A DNA stretch of 64,000 nucleotides from Bremia lactucae (GCF_004359215.1 NC_090613.1:2884122-2948121); one strand, 5' to 3'. Counted from the first letter of the stretch, positions 33,853 through 45,146 are shown. The notes: a model not told the origin generated them from the sequence alone. Numbers and translations: made by a program.

Positions 33853-35241
33853 ATGGCGGAGAAGAGCAAGAAGGATTTGGCATGGCTACCGCTAGGAGCA
33901 GTGGCACTAGCTGACGGCGAGTACGATGTAATAGTGCTCGGAACTGGTCTTAAGGAGTGCATCTTGAGCGGATTGCTTGCGGTAAACGGTAAGAAAGTGC
34001 TGGTGGTAGATCGCAACCCGTATTATGGTGGCGAGTGTGCTTCTCCTAACCTTACAAACCTTTACAAGAAGTTTAAGCCTGAACAGGATCCACGTACTGA
34101 CTTGGGCGCAGATCGGGATTACAACGTGGACCTGGTGCCCAAGTTTATCATGGCCTGCGGCAAACTTGTCAAAATGCTTCTGCACACTAAAGTGACCCGC
34201 TACCTCGAGTTTAAGAATGTAGATGGTAGCTACGTCGTGAAAGGCGGACGTACACACAAGGTTCCTGCTACGGGTGAAGAAGCGCTGCGGTCATCGCTCA
34301 TGGGTATGTTTGAGAAGCGCAAGTTTCGCAAGCTCATCATGTATATTTATAACTATGAGGAGGGCGATCCCAAAACTTATGAGGGTATAGACCTTTTTAA
34401 GCAGCCCATGAGTGATCTTTTTGAGAAATTCGGCGTGGATGCCAACACTCAGAGCTTTATGGGCCACGCGATGGCGCTCATGCGTGACGAATCGTACCAC
34501 CAACGTCCCGCCATTGAGACTGTCCGTGCTATAAAACTGTATGCTTACTCGTTGGAGCGCTATGGCAAATCTCCATACATTTACCCGCTGTACGGCCTGG
34601 GCGGTTTGCCCGAGAGTTTTTCGCGTCTCTGTGCAATCAACGGTGGCACATTCATGCTTAATCGTGCAGTCGATGAGATCTTGACTGATAAGGACGGGAG
34701 GGCATGGGGTATTAAGTGCGACAACGAAGTGGCTAAGGCTAAGCTGGTGATTGGTGACCCGTCGTACTTTCCAAAGGAAAAGATGCGCAAGATTGGCGTC
34801 GCTGTTCGCTCTATCTTTGTTCTAAATCACCCGATTCCTAGCACGAACGATGCTGAGTCGCTGCAGATCATCATTCCCGCAGCCCAAGCCAATCGCAAGA
34901 ATGACATCTACGTCGCCGTGGTGTCGTCTGCCCACTGCGTTGCGCCGCAGGGCATCTACATTGCCATTGTAAGCACGCTCGTTGAGACATCGATGCCTCT
35001 GCAGGAGTTGGAGTCTGGTGTGAAGCTGTTAGGTCCGTTTCTGGAGCGCTTTGACGCCATAACGGACATGTTTGAACCTGTAGGGAACGGCAAGAAGGAC
35101 AATTGCTTCATTAGTTCTTCGTACGACCCGACGAGCCACTTCGAGACTACGTCGGAGGACGTGCTGGATTTGTATAAGCGCATTACAGGCGAAGAGCTCG
35201 ACATGAACATCAATGCCGACTCAACTGACGTGGACCAGTAA
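33853..35241 (+). CDS. GDI: Rab GDP-dissociation inhibitor
   Basis: An intronless frame of 462 residues. It binds GDP-loaded, prenylated Rab GTPases and extracts them from membranes for recycling in vesicle traffic. Residues about 24-60 hold the FAD-fold-like nucleotide segment YDVIVLGTGLKECILSG and VDRNPYYGGECAS, the signature of the GDI/REP family. Further family segments are KFIMACGKLVKMLLHTKVTRY, HAMALMRDESY and YPLYGLGGLPESFSRL (Rab-binding platform and mobile effector loop). The length is close to the usual 440-460 residues, with an N-terminal extension of about 20 residues (MAEKSKKDLAWLPLG) before the typical start. The ATG at 33853 is the first in frame after a long AT-rich leader. 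No defects are seen. Confidence 0.98.
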   Translation: MAEKSKKDLAWLPLGAVALADGEYDVIVLGTGLKECILSGLLAVNGKKVLVVDRNPYYGGECASPNLTNLYKKFKPEQDPRTDLGADRDYNVDLVPKFIMACGKLVKMLLHTKVTRYLEFKNVDGSYVVKGGRTHKVPATGEEALRSSLMGMFEKRKFRKLIMYIYNYEEGDPKTYEGIDLFKQPMSDLFEKFGVDANTQSFMGHAMALMRDESYHQRPAIETVRAIKLYAYSLERYGKSPYIYPLYGLGGLPESFSRLCAINGGTFMLNRAVDEILTDKDGRAWGIKCDNEVAKAKLVIGDPSYFPKEKMRKIGVAVRSIFVLNHPIPSTNDAESLQIIIPAAQANRKNDIYVAVVSSAHCVAPQGIYIAIVSTLVETSMPLQELESGVKLLGPFLERFDAITDMFEPVGNGKKDNCFISSSYDPTSHFETTSEDVLDLYKRITGEELDMNINADSTDVDQ

Positions 35242-35706
35242 AAAAGGATCGAGACACCACGCTAAGCATAATGAGTGATTGCATAGGGACTGAATGAAGT
35301 ATTGCAGTGCAGACTTTAAAAAACAACAATTAACCGACCAGCAAATCAATAAAAATTGCTTTTATTTTGTGGTAATACAATTGCGTGATATAATGCATTT
35401 ATTTTTTGGCCGCCGCCATGGCCTCAGACATTAATACTACGGCCACAGACCAAACTGAACGGCCACAGACATGACCACAATTTTGCCATCTCCACTACTT
35501 AATACTGTGCTTGGTTAGATCAATCGCGTAGTTGTTTTGTCTGTGGCCGTAGCAGTTTTGTCTGTGGCTGTAGTAGTTTTGTCTGTGCCCGTAGTAGTTT
35601 TGTCTGTGCCACATTTTTTATACATTGTAAAGCGTTCAACCATTTAAGGGATACTTTCAACGGAATTTACGTGCCAGAAAGCATACTAGGCTACTACGCA
35701 GACATT
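35242..35706. other. Intergenic region between GDI and kinesin-14
   Basis: The stretch holds the 3' flank of GDI and the upstream region of the kinesin. It contains the 21-bp tandem repeat at 35528-35611 and, upstream, inverted words GGCCACAGAC at about 35437-35470. AATAAA occurs at 35348 (CAATAAAAATTGC), a possible poly(A) signal for GDI. Confidence 0.5.
35528..35611 (+). repeat. Four tandem copies of a 21-bp unit
   Basis: The units are 35528-35548, 35549-35569, 35570-35590 and 35591-35611, each close to GTAGTAGTTTTGTCTGTGGCC. The partner words GGCCACAGAC upstream at about 35440-35470 are the reverse complement of the unit's end, so the locus can fold back. Confidence 0.95.
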
Positions 35707-38700
35707 ATGATACCCAATGTAAATGTCATTGACTGGCAGCACCGCTCTTTGAGCTCAAGCCAACATTCTAGCCCAGTTATGGCTAGCGCTTCAGGCTTGG
35801 GATCAGTGACGCGGCTCGACGAACGATATGTGAAACCGTTAGATGATTTAGCTCTGGATAATCAGACGGAGAGTAGTGGCCATAGCATCGAAATAAGCGC
35901 TGTGCCTAAAGAGCCTAGGCCTTTCGCCATGAGTTTTTTGCGGCCGCATCAAGAGCGGTTACATCGTTCGATGTTCGAGAGCTTTAATCGAATGAGCGAT
36001 ACACCCGTAAAAGAGAACATTAATTCACTCGTGCCAGCGTCCGTTCAATTTCTGATGAGTCGATCTCTCGAGGAGGAGAAAGATCTTAGTGCGAAATCGG
36101 ATAAAGAGAAGGCGTACTTGTACAAGAAGGTGGTAGTTAATGGTGTAAAATAATTAAAAGTAACTGACGAGCTACATTACTTTAGAGATACACGGATACG
36201 TACGAGCATGCAGTCGCACTTTTAAAGCATGCAGCAATGCTGGAGCGAGAACTGAACGAGTACCGAGATACCGAGATGATCAATAGCTTTGATGATACGC
36301 AGGTGCGTAATGTGATCACTCGCAATATAATTTTAATTATAAGTTGTAGTTGCAGAATTTGAGTGAGTTTGAAGATTATAAGCAGGAGGACAGGATTCAG
36401 GCGCTGTGTCGTGAAATTACAGGACTAGTGTTGCAAGTAAATGAGCGCGATGCAGTCATAAAAAGTCTGCTCGAAGATCGAAGTCGATCCGCAAGGGAGT
36501 TAAACGAGCTCAACTTATCGCGAGGCTTGAATTCTGGCAAAACCAACGAAGGAATAAAAGACACATCTTGTGCGTTGGAGCTAGATTTGAAGGTTGCACG
36601 ACGTGAACAGCAAGAAGCCCTTGAGCGTGAATCAAAAGGAATTGCACACCTTAGACATGTTCAAGAACTTTACGAGAAGTGTGAGGCTGCGCGTTCAACA
36701 CTGTCTGACGGACTCGATAGGGCAGAGGATCAAATATCTGCGCTGCACGCTCAATGGATGAAAGAAAAGAAAGAGTTATTGTCTTTACTGAAGAAAAATG
36801 ATCAGAAAATGGCGAAAGCGCTATCTGAATGCGAGCGATTGCAAATAGAGAACGATGACCTAGCAAATTCTCTTCAAAAGATTTTGATGAATGAAAAGAA
36901 AAAAAAATTAGCAATAGAAAGCCAACGGCAGGCTCTCAGCAACTTGAACGCTGAACATACGCATTTAGAAGCAAATTTGGATGCGTTGCGACCACAATCA
37001 AGCGTGCTGGATAACACAAAGGCAAGGATATTAACTCTCGAAAGAGAGTTGGCTGGAGCAACAGAGATGATACGGCGCTATTTGCTGCAGGTGGATGATC
37101 TTAAAAAGAAGCTTGAGAGAAAAAAAGAAAAATATCAAACGGCAAAAGGTCGATTTCAAAAAAGCACTGCCCATTTGGAAAAACGAGTTTTTAACGCCGA
37201 AGCTGTTCGACGCAGCCTACATAATAAGGTGCGTGTATCACAAAATAAATTTATTGGAGATGCCGCAAACAGTCACTTATGCAGACTTCAGGTGATGGAA
37301 TTAAAAGGCAATATCCGCGTTTTCTGCCGCGTGCGACCTATTCTAGAGCATGAACTTACAAGCTCTAGGGGGGAGAAGGTATATTGCTGCTTTGTATTCT
37401 TTCACATTTTGTGAAGCTTACTTAAGTATGCAGGTCTTTTCGTTTCCCGATTACCGCAGTGAACGGCGGCAGATTGAACTCAGCGCCAATCCAACGTCCC
37501 ACGTAGGATATGGTCAGCATAGCTCGAGTAATGTGATCAAAAAGTACAGTTTCGACTTTGATCTGGTGTTCAATAGCAGCTGCTCGCAAGATGATGTCTT
37601 TCTAGAAGTGTCTGCGCTGATCCAGTCTGGATTAGATGGATACAACGTTTGCATATTTGCCTACGGACAAACTGGGTAAGCATCGTCTAATAAACTAATC
37701 GGAAGCGCTGAGTGTCGTATTGACATCTAATAATTTCTTGTAGATCGGGTAAAACATATACGATGCAAGGGAGTAATAATGTTGCCAACTGCAAGCTGCG
37801 AGACTTATGGCCAGACTTGGGTATCGTTGGACGAGCGTTTGCTCAAATTTTTAAAGGTATAGAAGAATTACGTACAGGCGGATGGGATTTTACTGCCAGC
37901 CTTGAGCTAATTGAGATTTATAACGAGACATTCCGTGACTTACTTGCGCCAATTGAGGTAAAAAAGTTGCCGGCATGGCCAAACAACTTTGACTTACAAT
38001 CTTTATCTTGTAAATTTTAAGTCACACGAAAAAATTGAACTTCGTCAAGATAGCGAAGGAAAGACTGTCGTAGTGAATTCATTTAGCCAAAAGATCGGGA
38101 GCGACCAAGAAGCATGGGACTTGCTTCGAGGAGCAATATCAAAAAGGTCTACCAATTCGACGCAATTAAACGACAAATCTTCGCGCAGCCACTGCGTCAT
38201 CACCCTGAGGTAAGAGTCACTCAAATAGCCTTTGATAAGTGGTGCTTATGTATCATTTTGTTCTATACAATCCAGACTGAAAGGAAAGAACTCGCTTACT
38301 AACGAGATGCGAACCGGGGTTATCAATCTTGTCGACTTGGCGGTACGTGGTACTGTTAATTTCGTGTTAAGTATTAATTTCGTTTTTGCTAAACACTTGA
38401 ATTGTAGGGGTCTGAACATGTGTCGAAGTCGGGTAGTGACAGCAGCAAGAAACTTTTGAAAGAAGCGACGTCAATAAATAAGAGTCTTTCGGCGTTGGGA
38501 AATGTGATGTGTTCCCTTGCGAAAAAGGTTTGTGCTGCCACGATTGTCCTTGAATCGCACTATAAAGTCTAATTGGTATTTATTTAATCGTAAAGTCGAC
38601 GCATGTCCCTTTCCGCGACACAAAGTTGACCCATTTTTTGAGCTCCTCTCTTAGTGGAGATAGCAAAACTCTTATGATCTGCAATCTCTCACCACTAGGC

Positions 38701-38796
38701 GAGCACCGCTGCGAAACACTCAATTCTCTTCGGTTTGCCAAGATGGTTAACTCTTGCGAAATAGCGTTTCCGTCGAGGGTATCCAGAAGATTGTAA
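35707..38796 (+). CDS. Kinesin-14 (C-terminal motor kinesin)
   Basis: Nine exons: 35707-36132, 36186-36302, 36356-37378, 37434-37675, 37744-37957, 38022-38209, 38276-38342, 38408-38527 and 38596-38796. The phases agree and the total is 865 residues. Residues 1-180 are a low-complexity head and 180-495 a long coiled coil. The motor is at about 499-855, starting [11 protein letters not shown]. The P-loop GQTGSGKT, switch I NDKSSRSH and switch II DLAGSE (across the 38343 intron) are intact, followed by [15 protein letters not shown]. The motor at the C-terminus marks kinesin-14, minus-end-directed, expected to act in spindle or microtubule cross-linking. Only about ten residues follow the motor. 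The start is the first ATG of the open frame. The 3' end lies near Gypsy debris. Confidence 0.93.
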
Positions 38797-39739
38797 GTAT
38801 TTGTTGCGTTAAAAGCGGCCTCACCCATCAAACTTAGTACCTTATTACAAGTATCGTCACGGAAGCGGTAATTTAGCTTCATGTGCGCGGGAAGAAATTT
38901 TTCGACTGTTTTGTATTTAATCAAATCAAATTTGAAACCTTTTATCTAATCAGTGGATGTCACCTCTGTCGATGTGCACCGCGTAATATTCTGAATACTT
39001 CGGATTACGGATGACCGTAGCCACGATCCCTTCCAATGTGATACACCTATGTGCATCACCATCCCGTTAAGTACCCAAAGTATACTTAATAATTTGTGTA
39101 ACATAGCGCCTTTAGCCCGTTACAGCACCCCCTCTCCAAAAGCGAGCTTTTCATTTTGTAAAATCGTCAACGGGAGGAACGAAGTACAGCGAGCGGCTTT
39201 ACGCGCCGCTTTCAGTCCTCTCACTTAATCTTAGCGACCACTGTGTGACGTCCTTTGTCATAACACGGCACCTGACATGCCAGCAACAAGTTGCTACCAT
39301 TACACTATTTAACATGAAAGTACGCATATATTGCGAAGTCTTTTCGCAAGACTTTCCAAGCTTCAGTAGTTCGAAAGGTCTGCAAAAAGACTTCGCAATA
39401 TATCGGTACTTAACGTTAAATTGAAAGATGCTTTCTCAACAAAGAAATTATGAACGAAAGCCGACAGAAACTGAAACATAAGGAAATTGTGGCTCATGGA
39501 GGGTACAAAAGCGAGCACTAAGATTCGCCTATTTGAAGTAGAAGTAAAGCAAAATGAATTCATCCTTAGCTTGACCTCCAAAGACTAACTAACATGCATG
39601 GCCGGTGTCCGTTAAATAATTATTCTTTCCTATAAGAGGACTTATAAATAGCATTTCCTATAAGAGAAAATAAATAAAGAAGTTCAAAATTATTATCTTG
39701 CATATTTTTACTTAATAGTTATAATATTACCAAATTTAA
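38797..39739. other. Repeat-derived stretch with LTR edge and hairpin, no gene
   Basis: On the minus strand, GGAGAGGGGGTGC directly before TGTAACGGGC at about 39124 looks like a polypurine tract followed by an LTR start, so 38950-39140 may hold an LTR fragment of a further element. A long hairpin lies at 39322-39406. From about 39600 the sequence is AT-rich with a repeated TTTCCTATAAGAG word. No gene is recognised. Confidence 0.45.
39322..39406. repeat. Long imperfect hairpin
   Basis: The left arm ATATTGCGAAGTCTTTTCGC and the reverse complement of the right arm, ATATTGCGAAGTCTTTTTGC, differ at one position and the pairing extends to about 30 bases each side, around a short loop near AAGCTTCAGTAG. 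It is consistent with a foldback or MITE-like sequence. Confidence 0.85.
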
Positions 39740-40104
39740 TCATATTGACGCAATAAGACATCACTTCTACTGATTGGTTGATTTGAGTTTGAATCAACCC
39801 CGCCAATCGTCACAAGGCACGATTGTGCGGTGCAGAAGTAGGCGCCATACATTGTTAGTTATTAGTATAATAAATCAGTAGTGCACCGAAGATCGTTACG
39901 TAGGAACTTAATATATTAATACAGTTTTACTTTTCTCGATTCTAAAGCCTTAGAATTTACTTTTAGTAGCTAAGACTTATTAGCTACTTAAAACCTTCCT
40001 CTGCACGTTGTGTACGTCAAGTAGTCAAGGCGCCCCACCTTCACTGTAATCAGTGTAGGTTGACTAGTTCTGTGGTCAATACTAGCAAAGGGTGCCCCAT
40101 TACA
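39740..40104 (+). repeat. LTR-like end of a second Gypsy subfamily
   Basis: The segment ends GGTGCCCCATTACA and is followed by the primer-site words CCTGGTAGCACTTAGTAGTC, just as in family 1, and then by gag. The sequence diverges from the family 1 LTR further upstream. The left edge is not determined; 39740 is only an estimate. Confidence 0.6.
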
Positions 40105-40155
40105 CCTGGTAGCACTTAGTAGTCCGTTTAAAGGCCTACGCACGTTCCATCCAAC

Positions 40156-41335
40156 ATGGATGTGATGGATGGAGAAGGATGGAGCTTTCCAGCCCCTCAA
40201 GAAGGCTATCACGCAACTTCACTCATTTGAGTGACTTTGAATGGAGAGCGATCGAACGCATGAGTTCGGTCGTACGCGGACCAGCCGTTGGCGCCATGCT
40301 GTTCACTCTGAACACAGATGAACAACATGCCGCCATAACCGAGTTCATACAACATGAACTCGACGAAGCCCAGGAAAAAGTAGCCTTACTTCACCAGCAA
40401 GGCTCTCAACACGCGGAGGTGTTGAGGGAACAGTGTGCTTAACAATTGGATCTGTTGAGACAGCAGCATGTAAATGCTGCTTATGGGCCGACGCTTCCGC
40501 GTCGACCCGAAAGATTAAATATAGAAATCTTTGAGTTTAAAAGCAATAGAAGGCAACTCCTTTTTAATATGGTTCGTCCAATTAGACGACGCCATTGAAG
40601 CTGGCCACATCAAAGATGATGCATCAAAAGTAAAATTTGGCATGTCCAACTTAGCCGAACGTGCCAAATCTTGGGCCTTGGAGCGGCCCAAAATCGTGCC
40701 GGCGCGAAAGGGCATCAGCGGCGCTTAAGCTTCACGACCCATTAATTTTTGGGTCGTATGACGTCTTGAAGGCCCGGCTCAGACAAACATTTGAGCCGCC
40801 ACGTGCCGAAATCAGGGCTCGATCCGAGCTCCTGGATTTGAACCAGGGCAAGCGTGATCTGCACGCTTATGCCCAACATGCACGATATCTGGTCAGTGGT
40901 ATCGTTACTCATCCAATCATGAACAAACCGAGGTGACTGTGTTTATTAAAGGTCTTGCAGACGGCCCTGTTAAGACCTGCCTGTTCCGGCTAGAATTAGA
41001 GTTGCTCGACCAAGCGATTTCTATAGTGATACAGAAGGACTTCAGTCTTAAACATGCCTTTGTCCACTGTAGTGCTTATTGTCCACCGAGACGACAAGAA
41101 AACGGTTGTCCAGAAGCCATGGTATTTAGAGAGAGAAACCTCGCTCTTCAAGTCACAAAAGATTACAAAAATGCAATCGTTGTCAAAAGACGGCTATTAC
41201 GCCTATAAGTGTAGTGCCCCACGGCTAGTACCTAAAAACACTGAGCGACAAGACCGACCTATCGTAAGGAACAGCGGAGGACGCGGATACGACGCTGTTA
41301 CGAAATCGCAATGGCGAGGCGAATCGTGAAAAAAC
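40156..41335 (+). pseudogene. Gypsy gag of the diverged subfamily
   Basis: Frames 40179-40442, 40531-40728, 40661-40936 and 40933-41208 together cover gag: FIQHELDEAQEKVALLHQQG, MSNLAERAKSWAL, FEPPRAEIRARSELLDLNQG and FRLELELLDQAI. The zinc knuckle at about 41170-41220 is damaged (KRRLLRL in one frame; YYAYKCSAPR in another). A foreign filler of about 38 bases interrupts gag at 40683-40720. Confidence 0.88.
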
Positions 41336-41499
41336 GGTAGGGGCCAGTAAATACGGAGCGCCCTGCTATCACGCTACGTCAAAAGAATTTGCAGGCCTTT
41401 TGACGAAAGTTGCTCCTCACAAACAAACATTGTGTGTAACTGGCCGAGGGGATGAGGTTAACATCATCACCTTAGCATTAAAGTGGCAAATGAATTCCA

Positions 41500-41770
41500 A
41501 ATAAAGTCCCTAGTCGATTGAGGGGCGTCAAAAATTTTTATTCGACGCCAATCGCTAGAAGATCGCAAACTCAAATTTGTTGAGCGCGATATCCCTCTAA
41601 CACCTAGCAACAGGCGCATCTGTAACGGTTAAAAAACGTGAAGTTGGTATCCAATACACGTTAAAAAGCTAACAGCACGATGATGATATCATCGTATTAG
41701 ATTTGGATGACAAATTTGATGTCATCCTTGGATTACCATGGCTCAGAAGTTACGAGCCATGCATAAATTG
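41500..41770 (+). pseudogene. Gypsy protease, Asp kept but box interrupted by a stop
   Basis: The box at about 41513 reads Asp, stop (TGA where TGT is expected), Gly, Ala, Ser, followed by IFIRRQSLEDRKLKFVERDIP and later LDLDDKFDVILGLPWLRSYEP. In contrast to the minus-strand copies, the catalytic Asp is retained here. Confidence 0.85.
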
Positions 41771-42309
41771 GCAGCATCAAGCCGTGACGATGCCTGTCTC
41801 TTGTTCATCAGATGGCCAATTGATGAACGTCTTGGAGCGTCCACAAGCGTGTGGATGTTCTACGAGTGAGTGCGATAGCCTCACTTGTGGGTCGGTCGTT
41901 AGCATGACTGCACAAGACCTTTGTGTGAATACTCAACACTTTGTGGAGTTAAATCCCGACGGCTGTGCAAAAAAACAGGCAGCGTCAAAGGTCCACCATT
42001 GTGACATGATCATAGTTACCGACGGCTGTGCCCCAAGCACAGGTAGCATCGAAGTTCGACCTCTCGAATAAGTTGAGTGGTACGAAACAAGGATGCTTGC
42101 TTGAATAGCAACATCCAAGAAAATATTAAACGACCGTCTATAAGAGACATTGCGAGTCCTAGATCGACTGGAGAGTCGACCGTAGAGGATCTTGTTGTGG
42201 CTGCAGAACCACAGCTAGAGGCAGTTGGGAAGGATACTCCGACCTGATAACAGGATCGAAATACTGTGTCATGAAGCAGTAGTCATTGCCCCGCGAACAA
42301 GTATTAGCG

Positions 42310-42840
42310 CTTGACAAATTCTTTGCCGATCCCTTGTCAGCGGGTCATGTGAGGGAGTCAACCTCCCAGAAAGCTCTCCGACCTTCTCTGTGCGTAAAGT
42401 AACAGGAGGGTGGCGGGTTGTGCATTCGTTCAATAAATTAAACGCTGCAATGGTACCGGCTCAAACGCCGATACCACGAAAAGACGTAATCATTAATAGT
42501 ATGTCAAAGAGTACTGTCTACGCATGAATAGATCTGATGGATGAATTCTATCAGATCCTTATGCGTGAACAAGATATTATGTTCACAGTAGTAAGCACTT
42601 CAAGCGGCATGCTATGGGGGTGGCTAGTTATGCCACAGGGGCTTCGTAATGCCCCTGCAACATTCAACAGATGTGTAACCAATCTGTTGAGATCAGTGCG
42701 GAATTTTGGACCGAATTTTTTTGAAGACGTCTTCGTTCATAGCAGAGCCATAAACGCATAGTCGGATGTTGAAGTACATCCTAGCCACGTCCGAAAGGTT
42801 CTTACACTTATGCGTAAGCACAAGATCTGAAAAAGTGTAT
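42310..42840 (+). pseudogene. Gypsy reverse transcriptase, damaged active site
   Basis: The frame 42537-42761 contains DEFYQILMREQDI, SSGMLWGWLVMPQGLRNAPATFNRC and FGPNFFEDVFVHS. The YFDD box has become FFED, so one catalytic Asp is Glu and Tyr is Phe. Stops precede and follow the segment. Confidence 0.9.
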
Positions 42841-43119
42841 ATTCGCTGGAAGCGAAATGCCACTTCTTGGGTGCATCGTGGGTAAACACGGTGTACGATC
42901 AGATCCAGAAAATATCAAGGCGATCACCGATTGGCCTGGGCTAGTCGATAAAAATGGACGTAGAAAGTTTCTTGGTTAAACGGCGTACCTGCACAAGTAC
43001 TCACGCAATTATGCAGAAATGGCAGTAATTCATTCTTTTTTATTGAAGAAAATTTTAAAGTGGTCCTGGAACGCTGATTGTTAGTGTTCCTTCGAGAATA
43101 TCAAGCAAAGCTTGATTAA

Positions 43120-44065
43120 ATCGCCTATCCTGGCGATTGCTGACCAAAACCGACCTTTTCATGTGGTCTGTGGCGCCAGCGAATTTGCGATCGGCTGTGC
43201 GTTAATGCAATATGAGACAGACGGTGCAGAGCTAGTCGTCTGTTATCAATCGCGTCAGCTTCAACCAGCTAAACGCAACAGTGCATGACAAGGAACTCCT
43301 TGCCATGTATATGCACTGGCTAAGTTTAGGGCCTTTCTCTTGGTAGATAGACTGTTCTTGTCGTCATCCCCACTCATAATGATAGGCGTTTACGCATCAT
43401 GTATGAGGGCCACGATGCGCTAATAATTGGTCATCGTGGACGTGAAAAGACCTATCTCACGATAAGTCGCGACTTCTCCTGGCCACGCCAGTGTGAGTTC
43501 GTCCGCAAGTACTTACGTGCTTGCGAAATTCGTCAACGGGTGAAGCCCATTGCTTCATCCTGTGCTCTGTTACAATCTCTGCCTGTTCCAGCAGAGTGTT
43601 GGCAGCCCGTGACTATGTACTTCGTCTTCAAATTTCACGGACGATCGCAAAAAAAATAACACTCTTGTGTTTGTTGATATTTGTAGCAATATGGTAAATG
43701 TTATTGCAGTCCCAAAGTCAATTACAGCCAAACGCTGTACTCCTGTCTTTGTTGACACATAATTTCGACTCCATGGGTATTCCCGCGAGCTGGTCTTTGA
43801 TCGAGACCCCAGATTCGCGTCAGAATTTTGGCAATCTGTGTTCAAATCACTTGGAACACAGTTAAAATGTCAACTTCTGACCATCCTAAAAAATATGGTC
43901 AGACAGAACGTACGAATTGTATCCTCGAAGAGATACTTCGCGGATACGTCCACTCTTTTAAGAGTTGAAGTGTGTTTCTTACCGATGGTGTAATTTGCCA
44001 TCAACATCTCAGTGTATGCTTCTATATAGCATACACCGTTTTTCGTGAACCACGTATACTCACCT
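43120..44065 (+). pseudogene. Gypsy RNase H start joined to integrase
   Basis: After FHVVCGASEFAIGCAL-like RNase H sequence (catalytic Asp of VCDAS changed to Gly), the reading passes at about 43350 into integrase: HRGREKTYLTISRDFSWPRQ and RACEIRQRVKP (zinc-binding Cys pair half lost). Later the core continues in other frames to about 44060. Confidence 0.85.
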
Positions 44066-44209
44066 TCTTTATGAGTAGGTGTGTCGCCAGCATGGCGGTG
44101 TAGTACAGTAACCTACTGCGTGTTGTATATCGATCTGTTGAGGATCTATACAATTTCGACAATCCTTTTAAAGATTGTCGGAATGGATTTTTAAGGTATT
44201 TCATCAACT

Positions 44210-45055
44210 CTAAAGAGCCTTATCTTCTTGATAAGCCCTTATAACGTCGTCGAGTAATGTTGACGACGGAACACTTATTGTTACAACAGTGGCCTTATGC
44301 TCACTGTTATTTGTTGCAAACAGAGGCCTTATGCTTATTGTTGTTTTGCGCAGCAGGCTCAAATAAGGCCGGCGCGAAAGGGCATCAGCGACGACATTAA
44401 GTCGTCCTGGTTTATATTCGACGGAGAAGTTATACTCCGCGAAGAAGGATAGCCACCTCGCCATTCCTTGCGTGAGGTGTAGGCTATTTACGGCCGTGCG
44501 TAATGATGCATGATCCGTATATACGGTGAACGGTCTATCTCCTAGGAGATATACCCTAAACTTAGCCAGTGCATATTTCATGGCAAGGAGTTCCTAGTCA
44601 TGCACTGGGTAATTGCGTTCAGTTGGTTAGAGCTGACGCGATTGGTAATAGCCGGCGCGGAGCGCGTCGTCTGTATCGTATAGCATTACCGCGCAGCCAA
44701 TTGCGAAATCGCTGGCGTCACAGACCACACGGAATGGTCTGTCTTGATCTGCAATCGCCAAGATGAGCGATTGCATTAAGCTTAGCTTGATACCTTCAAA
44801 GGAACGCTGACAATCAGCGTTCCATAGCCATTTCTCGTCTTTTTCTAAGATACAAGAGAGATGAACTGTCATCTCGGAATAATTGCGGGAGTACTCGTGC
44901 AAGTACGCCGCTAATCCAAGGAACTTTTTAAGTCCCTTGGCATCGACTGAAACTGGCCAGTCGGTAATTGCCTTGATCGTTTCGGGATCAGGGCGAACGC
45001 CCTGTTTACCGACGATGCACCCAAGAAGTGGTATTTCGCTTGCACGAATATACAC
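44210..45055 (-). pseudogene. Gypsy RNase H and RT connection domain
   Basis: The frames show RASEIPLLGCIVGKQGVRPD, LKKFLGLAAYLHEYSRNYSE, FRVVCDASDFAIGCAVML, RPFTVYTDHASLRTAVNS and RLNVVADALSRRP. The RNase H acidic positions are kept. The same frame break near RNY/MKYALAKF as in the copy at 20880 is present at 44580. Confidence 0.92.
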
Positions 45056-45146
45056 TTCTTGAGATTTGCGTACTACTTGTGCTTTCGCTTAAGTGTAAGA
45101 ACCTGACGAACGTAAGTTTTATGAACTTCCACGTCCGTCTTACCGT

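Larger units (their letters stand above)
40105..44065 (+). mobile_element. Plus-strand Gypsy element of a diverged subfamily, decayed
   Basis: Order on the plus strand: primer site, gag (about 40156-41335), protease (41500-41760), linker (41770-42240), RT (42310-42840), RNase H (43100-43330), integrase (43399-44065). All domains carry stops and frameshifts, and there is a deletion in RNase H near 43340 joining it to the integrase zinc region. The right end meets the minus-strand copy tail to tail at about 44065. No 3' LTR is seen. Confidence 0.88.
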
